NCBI RefSeq assembly: GCF_020536995.1
Contig: NC_068366.1
Span: forward strand, 16,583,522-16,647,521
Direction: 5' to 3'
Length of the DNA: 64,000 nucleotides
Source: Dreissena polymorpha
Lineage: Eukaryota; Mollusca; Bivalvia; Myida; Dreissenidae
In this document: positions 26,945-38,760 of the stretch, piece by piece
How the letters are laid out: each line of letters starts with the position of its first letter
How positions within the stretch are numbered: the stretch's first letter is position 1
Made by a program: the position numbers and the translations under genes
Notes under the pieces: model-generated
What the model was told of the DNA's origin: nothing
Database searches by the model: none
The model's input: only the letters and a program-made list of their open reading frames with translations

Positions 26945-27140
26945 AAATTCAACGGCTTTTAAAAGGGGCTTTTTCACAGATTTTGGCATGTATTGAAGTT
27001 TGTCATTAAATGCTTTATATTGATAAATGTAAACATTGGATCTAAAAAGCTCCAGTAAAAAAAGTTACCCTCAACAGGGCTCGAACCACTGACCCCTAGA
27101 GTAAAAGTCTACCACTTGTACTACTCGGCCATCCGTGCTC
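26945..27140 (-). mobile_element. tRNA-derived SINE, copy 2 (tRNA-Lys-like head)
   Basis: Read on the minus strand, the head shows a box A-like TGGCCGAGTAG (27,131-27,121), an anticodon-stem-like segment with loop CTTTTAC and therefore a possible TTT (Lys) anticodon, and a box B GGTTCGAGCCC (27,087-27,077). The body after it matches copy 1 at 12,408-12,625. The tRNA fold has mismatches and an unrelated 3' body, so a SINE is more likely than a working tRNA. Confidence 0.7.
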
Positions 27141-28289
27141 ATACAATGAAGGATGTATGTTATACCTTATATAAGCAATCCTTGTAGTTTCACAAAATAT
27201 AACGACAACAACAGAACTCTCCGAATTGTTTAATCGTTAAGCGTTGCAACGCTTGATACTTTTCAGGTTTTTAAATCGTCAAAAGATTCATATAATGGAT
27301 ATATTATAGCATGGTAAATGTTCAGCATTACTGTTTCCTCATAAATATCATAACTACAACACAAATATGCGAATCTGAAACAGTTTTTTTTTTAATTTGG
27401 TCAATTTACCAAAACTTGAAAAGGCCCCTTTAAATAATAACTGTGACAATTTATTAATTTAGATAATAAATGTTGTAAAGACTAATAATGCATGTTGGTA
27501 TTTTTTGTTTAAAAACATTAATTTATATTGTGAATAATTTGTATATATGACCTATTGTACCACAAGCTGTTTCAGAATATCAATTTGGTTGGAAATATAA
27601 AACTATACATATGTACATGTATATTACATTAAGAATGTGTCTAAATTTAATCTTAATTATTTATCAAAATTAACAATAACACATGTATCCCAGTAAACCT
27701 GTTTTAAGGAAAGTGTAAGAAAATTGTACTGAAAATAAACACCAGGTTTGAATAAAATCTATGTTTTTCTTAAGACTTAAGATGCACATTTATTTGCCGT
27801 GTAACTCAATGCATTTTTCAGCTGATTTTAAAGGCGATATTCGGTCATATTACCCATGGCAAAATCTTTCTTCTTTCCCAATTCCAGCAACAAAATTCGC
27901 GAAGGATATCATAGTTTTAATTTAACAATTTTAGAAAACTCGTAGTATTTTCTCATTTTTGATTGAATTGTCGCTTGATTTCCCAATTTCAAGAGTAAAA
28001 ACAGCAGATAATTTAATTTTCTTATGGTATATTTTTTGGATATTTTTACAAACTAAAGTTGTTTTAAATGGTGTATATACTGGTAATGGGAAGTTGATAC
28101 TGATATTTACATCATCAAATAAAATATTAAGGATCATTGCTTTATTGATGTATTTACATTGCAATCTTTGATTTCAGGCATATTTGATATTTATAAACTA
28201 GTCAATGCAATTTAAATCCATTGCAATAATTGCATTAAAATGAAAGTACCAATTGAATATTATCAATAAATGTTTTGTGGCCATTACAT
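27141..28289. other. AT-rich non-coding DNA
   Basis: No gene supported. Around 27,385-27,435 a segment ending TTGAAAAGGCCCCTTTAAA resembles one at about 63,120-63,160 and, more loosely, the end of the SINE at 26,945. It may be a shared SINE 3' motif. Confidence 0.4.
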
Positions 28290-28375
28290 CATCTTCCGGA
28301 GCCCCTGCTGGTATTTGAACCCAGACCTCTTTCCAATTGGGTTGACTGGAAAGTATGCTGACCTAGAACTACAGT
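28290..28375 (-). repeat. tRNA-like relic (box B-like motif)
   Basis: The minus strand carries GGGTTCAAATACC (28,312-28,300), preceded by an anticodon-arm-like stretch. No full cloverleaf could be drawn, so a decayed tRNA-derived SINE head is the likely source. Confidence 0.35.
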
Positions 28376-28559
28376 TCATAGATTTATAATTTTAAGCATT
28401 GTGAACAGACACAAACATCTACTATTCTACATGTAGGTTAGTCAATATGTTCAGAACTTGATAATTACCAATAGCATGATCCCGCAATGGTGGCAGATCC
28501 AAATTACCAGGTTACCGGTAACCGATAGTGATCAAGTAATTAACTACATGTTTTATTGT

Positions 28560-28915
28560 ACACATGTATCTAACAGCATGATCATATACACTGGTCCTGA
28601 CAGCAAGGGGTCAAAGATTCGAGTCCCGGATTGGCTGTACAATTTTCCCATCCTGCAAAATTTGGTCCCAATGTGGGACCATGGCACAAGCAATTCTCAA
28701 CAAAATCTATCCGTGGTTTGAATGGATCAGGTTAACACTGATCCCTGTGACTTGAATTTTCAAACAAATTCCAGATTGGAAAAGGAGAATGTCAGTGCAC
28801 GAACTTAGTGATTGTCACTAAAGGGGAGATGTTTCGTGGCGCCCTGACTAGCTCAATCAGAAGAGCAAGTGGTCCCAGGTTTAAATCCTGGACTGGCTGC
28901 ACAATTTTCTCACCC
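28560..28915 (+). mobile_element. Two related tRNA-like SINE fragments
   Basis: Two plus-strand segments share a box B-like motif followed by the same body. The first is GATTCGAGTCCC (28,616-28,627) followed by GGATTGGCTGTACAATTTTC. The second is AGGTTTAAATCCT (28,877-28,889) followed by GGACTGGCTGCACAATTTTC. The second also keeps a box A-like TAGCTCAATCAGA at 28,849. They differ from the 12.4/26.9-kb SINE and so represent another family. Confidence 0.6.
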
Positions 28916-29559
28916 TGTGTCATACAAACATAAATATATACTATAGTCTATTTACAATGCACACTATTATTAATTTATGTGTATAATTTTTACAGTAAAG
29001 TATTAAAAGCAATATATTGAACAAGCACAGAAGTAGCATTACTAAAGTTATTAATAGTGCTTGGTAAGTATTAAATACATTAAATAAAGTTGACTAGCAA
29101 TAGTTCAGCAAAACACATGCAAATTTGTAAATAAGATAATTATCTACATACACTGATACAGTAAGTATTATCAAAAATAATTATTATCTAATTATTTTTT
29201 TGCAAACGATTATGCTTTTCCAACATGCAGACTTACGATACATTCTCATAGTCAGCTATTTCATTTGATTACACATTTAACATAAACATACACGCTATGA
29301 AACTTTCATGTGTTCGTAGATAAACAAGCTGTTCATCACCATTTCGGCCTTTGTTTACATTTTAGCGGAGTGATGCTATCTGCGCAATTGGGCATGAAAA
29401 TAGTTATCATAATTGTTATTAAATATGTCGATAAATGAACAATATATGCAGTTTTTAAAGGTAATTACTTTAAAATAGTATGCCTGCGGTCCTAGATATT
29501 TCCATGAACGAGCGTACAACTACTTTGATCAGTTTTGCCAAGATTCCTGGCATTGAGCC

Positions 29560-29670
29560 CGTTGCAGAGATGTATGTTGAGGCACGAACGACAACTCTGC
29601 TGGGAGAATGCAAAAAGGCCACTTAAGTGAACCAAAAAGGCCTCATGGTATACCAGAGAGGCCATAGAAT
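29560..29670 (+). repeat. AGGCC-repeat module, middle copy
   Basis: ATGTATGTTGAGGCACGAAC plus following bases at 29,571-29,598, then AAAAAGGCC motifs to 29,665. The same order occurs on the minus strand at 33,841-34,000, so the middle and right copies are inverted relative to each other. Confidence 0.65.
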
Positions 29671-30968
29671 ATTTTTTATTATCATTGAATAGTTATGCTG
29701 AATATAATTATCATATCTTTTAAATAGTCATATTAATTCTTGTTTTTTACTTTTTTATTAGTCTACTTAAACGCCGTTAGTTTTATAATCAAAGTCGGCA
29801 AAATTATCGCCAATTATCGCAAATGAATTGTTTGTTAGTCACAATATTTTTTCTTGAGTAATTTATGTTTCAGTGTTTAATTAAAAGCCGTTAATTTTGT
29901 TATCAAAGTCGGCATAATTATCGCCAATTATCACGTAGGAATTATCCTTTTAAGAAAATTATGTTTTTCTCTGAACTTTCTGATTGCATCTAAAAGTTTA
30001 ACAAATGGGTAATGAAGATGTTGTAAACTTACGTGGCCACCAAATATATATAAGATCCAGAATTATTGAGAAATTTATTTTCGGCGTTTGGAATATAGTG
30101 TTTTTAAATCCTGTAAATTATACGTATTTCTTCACTGGTGCAACCGATGGCAACATCGCAAATGTGGCACAGGTAAGTAAATTAGTTCTATAAGAAGACG
30201 AAGAACGTGTTATTCAAATCTGATATAACACATATCTACAATGCGGTAGGTCAAAATGACCCATGAGCATTGTTATAATCGTATAACATAGTCAATGTCG
30301 TTAACAAAGTAACATACACAATATATAGTGTTTAATACAACGTTATTCTTAATAACTATGTAAAATAATAAAATAATTAAAATATACGCATATGGATAAG
30401 TGACTGCTGAAAGACAAATATTTAATATATTTAACATATATATTTAAGTGCATAATATATTATATGCGGATGTGTTTGTAGCTTGTTTACTACATTATTA
30501 TGTTGAGGCTAGTCCTCTTCAACTCTTTTTTGCTATGTTTAAAATAAAAAAAAGTGGAAAGAATGCAAAAGCCGGTAGCGGTGTCGGTTTTTGCCGATTG
30601 GTTCCACATCTGAGACAAGAATCGGAAATGGTGAGGATGCTTGTTGAAGGCAGCGACCTCCACCGGATCACCACAACGGGATCTGTTAAAGTCCAGAAGT
30701 CCCTGGTGTCCATCTGAGACAATTATGAGTCGAAAGAATGCACCACCTCCGAGTTCCTGGCCAAGGTCGGTCAAGTGTACGGCGTTGTGCTGGTGTAATG
30801 TGCATGTATATTTTATTATGTAGTTTAAATTATGTTGTATTTTGTCACGTTGACTGTATATTGTTTGTAATGTTCTTGTTAATGTATATTTTGTAATAAA
30901 GAAAATAAAAACGTTCATAAATGTTGTATGTCGTACTCCATTTTGATTTAATAGCAAATAGAATTCAC
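29671..30968. other. Non-coding or unassigned DNA
   Basis: Mostly AT-rich. A 200-base island of ordinary base composition at about 30,555-30,790 reads as protein-like on the plus strand (LRQESEMVRMLVEGSDLHRI, then, past one TGA, SKECTTSEFLAKVGQVYG). A small frame at 30,005-30,171 ends at a GTAAGT donor. I cannot connect these into a gene or name a family. Confidence 0.3.
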
Positions 30969-31115
30969 GTGTTTAACAATATTATTATGTAATTGAAATA
31001 AATTGAAATTATGTATTTTTCGTAATAAATTATGTATATTTTGTAATAAAGATGTTTAACAATATTATTATGTAATTGAAATTAATTGAAATTATGTATA
31101 TTTTGTAATAAAGAA
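30969..31115. repeat. 82-bp AT-rich tandem duplication
   Basis: GTTTAACAATATTATTATGT and its downstream sequence occur at 30,971 and again at 31,053. Shorter TGTATATTTTGTAATAAAG echoes lie on both sides, from about 30,880 to 31,210. Confidence 0.75.
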
Positions 31116-31985
31116 AATGAAAAACTTCATATACATGTTTATGTCTTACTTCATTTACTGTATATTGTCTGTAAATGTGTGCTTATAAATGTATATTTTG
31201 TTATATAAATTGTGTGACTGTGCTTGTTCATTGACCGTATATATCGTAAATGTTTATTTAAAAATAAACAACAAATAAAGAAAATAGAAAAAACTTCATA
31301 CCTGTTTTATGTCGTATTTCAATTTGATTTATCTGTATTTCTTTGTAAACACAAATTTGAAACCTTAGATAAGATAAGATTTATTTTGAGTCTGCAAGAG
31401 AGAATAAAACAACAAACATAAGCTCAGGCAGCTTGTACAACCGACTATAAAACATGATGAATAAGGATAACAAGTGTATAAAAGCTGAAAGACTGAAAAC
31501 AATATGTAATTAAATAAGGCAAATATACATGAAATATATAGAATGATAAATAACATCAGATATGGTAATTTAAGATATTTAGATATGTCTGCTTAAAAGT
31601 AAGAAAATTTAAGAAAAAATAATAAAATATCCACTAAACTTGTAAATAAACAAGAGGTTTAAACAAATATTTCAAGGACAGAAAATATATAATACAGCGT
31701 TGGTACTAGACATTTAACCATTTATAAGCATATATACGTAAACAGCACATTTAGTCAACAGACAGACCATGCACAGTATCTGCGATTTCTAAAACACATA
31801 CATGTAAAGCACGTAAAATAAGGCAGAAGCTAGCACATTTAGTTTACAGAGCATACAACGCAGCATCTTTAGTCACCAATAAACAAAACACAGTATCTTG
31901 GGTTTCTAAAACACATATAAAATAATACAGAGACACAGCAAACATAAATAAAAAAGAAAATCCACTTAAGCCCAAGTCTTACTGT
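31116..31985. other. AT-rich non-coding DNA
   Basis: No gene. A weak repeat of phrases such as 'cagtatcttgggtttctaaaa' in variant forms occurs between 31,740 and 31,930. Confidence 0.4.
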
Positions 31986-32712
31986 TGCCGGTAGAGCCCC
32001 GGTCCATCCCGGTTTGCCAACGCCGGTCCACCGGCGAGGACCGGGATGATTCGTAGAATTTTTTTAACGCAGTCACACTATTTCCCGGTGCCGCCCCGGT
32101 TGAAGCCGGTCAACAGCCCGGCAGAGTCCCGGTCAACCCGGACTGGCTACGGTGTATCCCGGTGAAGCCCCGGCATAGCCCCGGTTGTCGCCGGTAGTGC
32201 CCCGGTTTAGCCCCGGTGAAAGCCGGCAGCGTCCCGGCAGAGCCCCGGTATACCGTAACAACGCCGGAACTCACCGTGTCTATACCGGTATCAGACCCCG
32301 GCAGAGCTACGGCAACGCCCCGGTTTCACCCCGGTCGTCGCCGGTAATGCCCCGGCAGAGCCCCGGTGAATGCCGGTGGCGTTCCGGCAGAGAGCCGGTT
32401 TTCTTATATACCGTAGCTATACCGGGACTCTAACAGCATTCGCCGGGGCGTTGCCGTAGCTCTGCCGGGGTCTGTATGGACCCCGGTGGAGCTACGGTGC
32501 CGTCCCGGTTGTTCCCGGTGCCGTTCCGGTTGTTCCCGGTGCCGCGCCGGTCGTTGCCGGTCCTTCCCGGTGACTCCCGGTTCATCCCGGAGGTATTAAA
32601 CATTTTAATACTTTCCACGTGGAGCCCCGGTTTTCCCCGGTTCATCCCGGTCGTCCCCGATGGAGCCCCGGTTCATCCCGGTAGAGTCCCGGTTCATCCC
32701 GGTAGATCCCGG
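31986..32712. repeat. CCGG-rich degenerate minisatellite (about 0.7 kb)
   Basis: An abrupt GC-rich island in AT-rich DNA, built from short variants of GAGCCCCGGT, CATCCCGGT and GCCGGT. Spacing is irregular, near 10-16 bases, and dozens of CCGG sites are present. One unit variant, GGTTCATCCCGGTAGAGTCC, repeats cleanly near 32,660-32,710. Frames on both strands stay open over long stretches and read as Pro/Arg/Gly-rich strings, as expected for a biased repeat. I do not treat it as coding. Confidence 0.85.
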
Positions 32713-33840
32713 ATAACGCACAGGGGCTCCGCCGGCATCATAGTGATACTGGGCCTTTACCCTGATAAAGAACGGTGTACAGATAGTGTACGTTGTCTCA
32801 CGTAGAACTTTTCGCGCTCGATTTGCGCGCTCGATCTGCGCAGTGAAATATCATATCCGGTAACTTCGTATATTTCCGAGAATGATCATGAATATATGTT
32901 GTTGTTTTCTTAATTTTCTTTTTCTTGAATGTCTCTTAACGCAAAATAAAATAACAATATCTTAAAATATGTTTATACATACCAAATGTAATGTCTTAAA
33001 AAAACAAATTACAACAAACGTTACAGAAAACACCAAATGTAGAAGGCGGTCCGCTTTTATCGAATAAACAAAGAAGAAACTTAAGTATGTAAATCACGTT
33101 AGCCAAACATGAAAAACAAAACAAATTATCAAATCCCTAAACTTTTTGATACTGTTAATTTATTTTCTACACTGAAATGAACATTCTACTTCCCTGCTAA
33201 GCAACGATTGCTCCACAGTCGATGTATTGCTGAAATTCCCCGACAAAACTTCTTGATTTTCCGACATTTTTCCAACACAATATCAAACTTTACAAAAATA
33301 TATTGAACCACAACTTGCGTTGTCTCCTGTAAGCGGACCTCGAATGACGCTATACCCGCCAAAATTCACGAAAATCCAATGCATTAGTAAACACGCATGT
33401 TTATTGAACTGTGACGAAAAGAATAGCAATTACTGTCTCCGTAGACAGTCGTATCTTTTTGGCCTAGACCGTCAAGTGAGGAACTTATTCTCGCATGAAT
33501 ATGCAAACAACAATAAAAACTATGTCGTAGCCAATGCTTAGCAATTTTGCTTCAATAATATTTGTTTACACGTTTTATGAAACTGTCATGTTATATAGTG
33601 ATGTTCTGTATTTACAAGGCGGGTTATTGAGATCTGCGAAGAACTTCTTTGATTGCGCATGTATTACCGCCAAGTGGTAAATCGGACTTTTGGGAATTCA
33701 TTCATTCGTGGGTTTTGGCAGCTATCCAATTCTGACTTTCTCAGAAATTTGTATCATTGCTATGGCCTAAGGGCTACGCCCCAGGTGAAAAACAGAAGCT
33801 TGCAGAATTTAGTATACACAACATACAACAATATTGCTTT
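32713..33840. other. Non-coding DNA
   Basis: No supported gene. GGTCCGCTT near 33,050 and an inverted AAGCGGACC near 33,331 are 9 bases each, too short to call ends of an element. Confidence 0.4.
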
Positions 33841-34030
33841 AAGGCCTTTATGGTTCATTTTTGGCCTTTTTGTACGCTTTATGGCCTTTTTGGTAAGGCC
33901 TGTTTGGTATTCGGCCTTTTTGGTTTTCGGCCTTTCTGGACCTAAACCTGTACAGGGTGTATTCATTCCTAGCAGGTTGTCGTTCGTGCCTCAACATACA
34001 TGCAAGTAATGAACCGCAGTGTAAGAGTGG
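33841..34030 (-). repeat. AGGCC-repeat module, right copy (inverted)
   Basis: On the minus strand, CTTACACTGCGGTTCATTAC (34,026-34,006), then ATGTATGTTGAGGCACGAAC (33,998-33,979 region), then at least six AAAAAGGCC-type motifs down to 33,841. This copy contains both markers found separately in the left and middle copies, so it is the most complete of the three. Confidence 0.65.
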
Positions 34031-36956
34031 GTGTATAGGAGGTTTTGGGGATTCCGATATTGACGGCACGTTTGCGCATGCTCAAATTTTGGCCGTCAAA
34101 ACTGCGGCCATTCTGCTATTGTTTGCATGTGATGAACCGCATCGGTATAAGGTTACAATCATATTCGCGACCCTTTTGAAGAACAAAAAATACTCAGAAC
34201 TTGAAATTCTTTCAGATTAAATTGAATCCAATGAACGAACACAAATAAGGACGAAAACAAACAACAAATTAATTGAATTTATGTAATCAACATATAGAAA
34301 CTGATTTGAACCTATTTGTCTGTAAAAACTTACCTTGTTGCAGATTAACTAAATCCTCTTGATAAATGTAAATGCTTTTATTTAATTGTTCACACCAGTT
34401 TTGACACTCTTTGTTTTAGCAGTTATATCCCAGTGTTTAATTGCCCCTTTGTTTATCACAAACCGATTATCTCGATATGATCGGATACTGTCCAGACATT
34501 TACTAAGAAAACAGTGTGTAATAAACCCAGGGACCTATACTTGTATGACTCTGTATGGGGTCTCTGCATAAACCACATGTGTCTGGTCATAAAACACAAT
34601 TTATGGTACCTTAACCTCCATGTCATCTCTAAGCATATTAAGTCTAAAACTTAACAGTTGCTTTAATAAAATATTTGAACATATTTAAAAAATAGACATT
34701 TTTCCTAAATAGATTAACAACTAGGAACTTTTAAGTATATATATTAGCCAGTTTAAACATAACAATCAAGTGTTTAATAACTATACATTTAAAATATTTT
34801 ACAAATTTACTGCTACACAATTAACGTACTTAACGGGTACCTGCAAATGTAAACTCTGCTATAATGTGTAAAGATCGTGTGTTACTGCAGTATTCGAAAC
34901 ATCATCATGAAAACAAGCCATCGCGTTTGGTCATTATATACGGATATAAAATACTTGCGTAAAATAAATTAAATGTGTAGATTTTTGGTATCATAAAATT
35001 CTAGATTTGTATCGCTCATTATCACTAGAGAAGAGTTTTCAATATACACGTACATGCAAAGACAGTTCAATTTGCAAAATATGCAGGTGTAATTTTCAAT
35101 TGGAATACTTAAATTATTAATATTTTCATTCAATATAAACGAAACGAAAATTCATTTAATGTAAAAGAAAATTAAAACTACATTTCAAGATTGAAAAATC
35201 AAATCTATTGAGCTATTTAAGGGCTTTGTTTTATAACTGATTCAATACACCCCTTACGCTAAATTTCAATCTCTAATGAAAAATTACACTATCGCATCCA
35301 CACCACTTATAATAATATGCAAATTATTATATGTTTTATAATTTTTGAATTATCATTTATTAAAGTCTTACTTAAAAAAGAATACGGGTATTTATAGTTT
35401 TGTTTTGTGAACTTGTAAGTATTAAGTCTTTCGACGACCTTTACTCTGATACAATGTAATAGGCCGCGATCGAGAAGTTGACGGCCAATCTATTTTTAGT
35501 AACGGAAAACCCCTCTTGTGACGTCACACAAAAACCTCCTATAAGGGCGAGCAAAGTCCTAATGGTAGGATCCAATCAAATGATAAAGAAAAGTAACGTA
35601 GGTTTTGATTCGTTTGCGGGTATTTCGCGGGAACCGTAAATTTATTTAAAGGTTATTTAAGGTTACATTACAATAAAATATTTTGTATTCCTCCGTGGTC
35701 CCTAAATGTTTGTGTGTTTCTTCTGGTTTAAAAGAAATGTTTTGATCGCACCCTTGCTTTTTGTATTTATTTACGGCATCCTATGTGCGTCTGTATCATA
35801 TTGGTGTATTTGAATAGGGGCAACGTTGAAAGATGAACGTTTGGGCGGACGTTTATTACATAAAGTAAGGTATCTTTTGCATGTGGAAGAATGTTACTTT
35901 CTTAGAAGTTGTGAGACTGTATTTTTTTTACTGTAATTATTTGAAGAAGACATATATACTATATATATAATATATATATTGTTAAAATGATACAAGACTT
36001 GCAACATTTGATACATAGGAAAGGCTTTGAAAGTGGCATTTTTATAATGGGACCATACGGAATCGGATTTAGTGTTATCCAACACACAGGTGGTTAGCGT
36101 GGAAAGGAAATTCATTTCTGCGTTGAATAAGACCGAGATCGTGAAAATCGCTGCACAATTGATGAAGATATGGCTGTTCAAAGCGATGCACCCCGTTTTG
36201 GGCTGATTTTGAGTTGCATACCTTGTTATATATATATATTTTATAGTGAAATATTTTATTTCAGAAAAGCTAATTTTTCGTTATAATATGATTATTTATC
36301 ATTCAAAATGATGTTTTCACTAATTTATATCATAGCCACATGCTAACCACCTGTGATACGACTGTTCATGCATCCTGGCAAAAATCTCGCTGTATATAAC
36401 ATGCCAGTAAATAGATGTTTGACCTTGGATACAACGTAAAACTTCACAGCTTTGAGACTTATTTAAGACCTCCAAATATCAAAATTGTACCCATGTAAAT
36501 GATTTTGAAATTTGCATACTGACGGCATGAGAAGGGTTGTTTGAAGTGAAATAATTTAAAAACTATTGATACTCTAACGATGGTCAGTGAACCCTCGAAT
36601 TACTCTTAAAGTTTAATCTCATTAATTCCATGTATAGATACAAACGGTAATGAACTGAAAAGGTAAAAAAGCGCTAGAAATTTTGAAATGGGCGTTTTCT
36701 TAAGATTAGTTATATTTATAACAATTTATGTCGCATTCATTCATTCTAATACACACACACTCGAGGACATCTCAACAATGCGATACAAATCTATATTCTT
36801 GACAGAGTTTTGATTTGTGCCTGACGCATTCAAGTGAATATGTCAATTAAAAAACGAACTGGCATTAATCAGAATAGTTATAAGCACAACAATATTTTAT
36901 TTCATAAATGACATGATCTGGCCTGAACAGAACACATTGGCGAGCTGTTAAAGATA
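34031..36956. other. Non-coding DNA
   Basis: No gene supported on either strand. A TGACGTCA palindrome at about 35,519 could be a CRE-type site, but nothing nearby looks like a promoter. An (AT)n-rich tract lies at 35,950-35,985. Confidence 0.4.
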
Positions 36957-36987
36957 TGTTTAGGGTTAGTAAACCTAACCCTAAACA
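36957..36987. repeat. Telomere-like inverted repeat (hairpin)
   Basis: TGTTTAGGGTTAG (36,957-36,969) and its exact complement CTAACCCTAAACA (36,975-36,987) flank a 5-base spacer. The arms contain TTAGGGTTAG, matching the animal telomere repeat. It sits just before a minisatellite field. Confidence 0.8.
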
Positions 36988-36989
36988 TT

Positions 36990-37302
36990 CACTGTATGAC
37001 TTGTGAGTGTAGAACTGGTGTAAGTTTTCTTATACAAGCATGGGGTAGTCGGGTATACCCGCTATATGTTTTGTTAGTATACATGTATAACTTTTGTACA
37101 ACGGTATGGCCAACAAGAGCATCGGGCAGTCGGGTAAAACCGCTATATGACTTTCTTGTATAGAACTGGTGTGATACGCCATGACTTACCCGATGGGGTA
37201 GTTGGTTATATCCGCAATAGGGGTTTCTTGTATAGAGCTGGTATGATACGTTTACAAATACGAGCATGGGTAAGTAGGGATTGCGTTGGTATCAAATTTC
37301 TA
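36990..37302. repeat. Degenerate repeat preceding the 74-75-bp minisatellite
   Basis: Phrases such as TTGTATAGAACTGGTGTGAT and GGGTAGTCGGGTATA recur imperfectly. They share 'gtat', 'cccg' and 'gcgggta' words with the minisatellite that follows, so this may be its oldest, most diverged edge. Confidence 0.5.
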
Positions 37303-38760
37303 GATGATCATACCCGTATAGTGACTATATGCTGAGCGTTGACAGTAACACGGGGTTGCGGGGGTATCAACTACTATATGATCATGCCCGTATAGCGACT
37401 ATATGCTGAGCGTTGACAGTAACACGACATTGCGGGGTATCATACTACTAGATGATCATGCCCGTATAGTGACTATATGCTGAGCGTTGACAGAAACACG
37501 GGATTGCGGGGGTATCAAACTACTAGATATCATGCCCGTATAGCGACTATATGCTGAGCGTTGATAGAAACACGGGGTTGCGGGAGTATCAAACTACTAG
37601 ATGATCATGCCCGTATAGCGACTATATGCTGAGCGTTGATAGTAACACGGGGTTGCGGGAGTATCAAAATACTAGATATCATGCCCGTATAGTGACTATA
37701 TGCTGAGCGTTGATAGTAACACGGGGTTGCGGGAGTATCAAACTACTAGATGATCATGCCCGTATAGCGACTATATGCTGAGCGTTGAAAGTAACACGGG
37801 GTTGCGGGAGTATCAAACTACTTGCTGATCATGCCCGTATAGCGACTATATGCTGAGCATTGATAGAAACACGGGGTTGCGGGAGTATCAAACTACTAGA
37901 TGATCATGCCCGTATAGCGACTATATGCTGAGCGTTGATAGTAACACGGGGTTGCGGGAGTATCAAAATACTAGATATCATGCCCGTATAGTGACTATAT
38001 GCTGAGCGTTGATAGTAACACGGGGTTGCGGGAGTATCAAACTACTTGCTGATCATGCCCGTATAGCGACTATATGCTGAGCGTTGATAGTAACACGGGG
38101 TTGCGGGAGTATCAAACTACTTGCTGATTATACCCGTATAGTGACTATATGCTGAGCGTTGATAGTAACACGGGGTTGCGGGAGTATCAAACTACTTGCT
38201 GATCATACCCGTATAGTGACTATATGCTGAGCGTTGATAGTAACACGGGGTTGCGGGAGTATCAAACTACTAGATGATCATGCCCGTATAGCGACTATAT
38301 GCTGAGCGTTGATAGTAACACGAGGTTGCGGGAGTATCAAACTACTAGATGATCATGCCCGTATAGCGACTATATGCTGAGCGTTGAAAGTAACACGGGG
38401 TTGCGGGAGTATCAAACTACTAGATGATCATGCCCGTATAGTGACTATATGCTGAGTATTGATAATAACATGAGGCTGCGGAGTATCAAACTACTAGATG
38501 ATCATGCCCGTATAGTGACTATAGGCTGAGCGTTGATAGTAACACGGGGCTGCGGGTATCGAACTACAAGATGATCATGCCCGTATAGCGACTATATGCT
38601 GAGCGTTTACAGTAACACGGGGTCGCGAGGGTATACAACTACTTGGTGATCATGTCTGTTTAGTGAATACATGATTAGTGTTGACAATAGTATTGGACCA
38701 CGATGGTATCCAAGTTCTAGATGATTATGTCCTTATAGTGACTATATGACTTGCGTTCGC
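37303..38760. repeat. 74-75-bp minisatellite, about 20 copies
   Basis: A head-to-tail array whose unit includes GATCATGCCCGTATAG, CGACTATATGCTGAGCGTTG and AACACGGGGTTGCGGG. The start of successive units steps by about 74 bases (37,380 to 37,454, for example). I count about 20 GCGTTGA-type anchors. Central units are nearly identical; the last four near 38,600-38,760 diverge, as in arrays that grow from the middle. Some units share a deletion (GATATC in place of GATGATC), marking higher-order duplication. Confidence 0.92.

Noticed and set aside
27077-27140. Functional tRNA-Lys gene
   Set aside because: Stem mismatches and a SINE body shared with another locus make a SINE head more likely.
30005-30193. 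Small plus-strand frame ending at a GTAAGT donor (VAQ|GTAAGT)
   Set aside because: No partner exon in phase and no recognisable family; kept only as a remark in the regional entry.
32185-32805. Long Pro/Arg-rich frames on both strands
   Set aside because: They are by-products of the CCGG repeat; opposite strands are open over the same region and unit spacing is irregular.
26043-34030. Large capsid-bearing element bounded by the AGGCC modules
   Set aside because: No polymerase, integrase or capsid-like reading was found inside, and the end modules are not in mirrored order.
33653-34220. Overlapping frames on both strands around the right AGGCC module
   Set aside because: They follow the repeat's composition, conflict with each other and show no domain.
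36720-36760. Microsatellite CA run as a special feature
   Set aside because: Only four to five CA units; ordinary for this genome.
37303-38760. CRISPR array
   Set aside because: The units are contiguous head-to-tail copies with no unique spacers, in a eukaryotic genome; this is a minisatellite.
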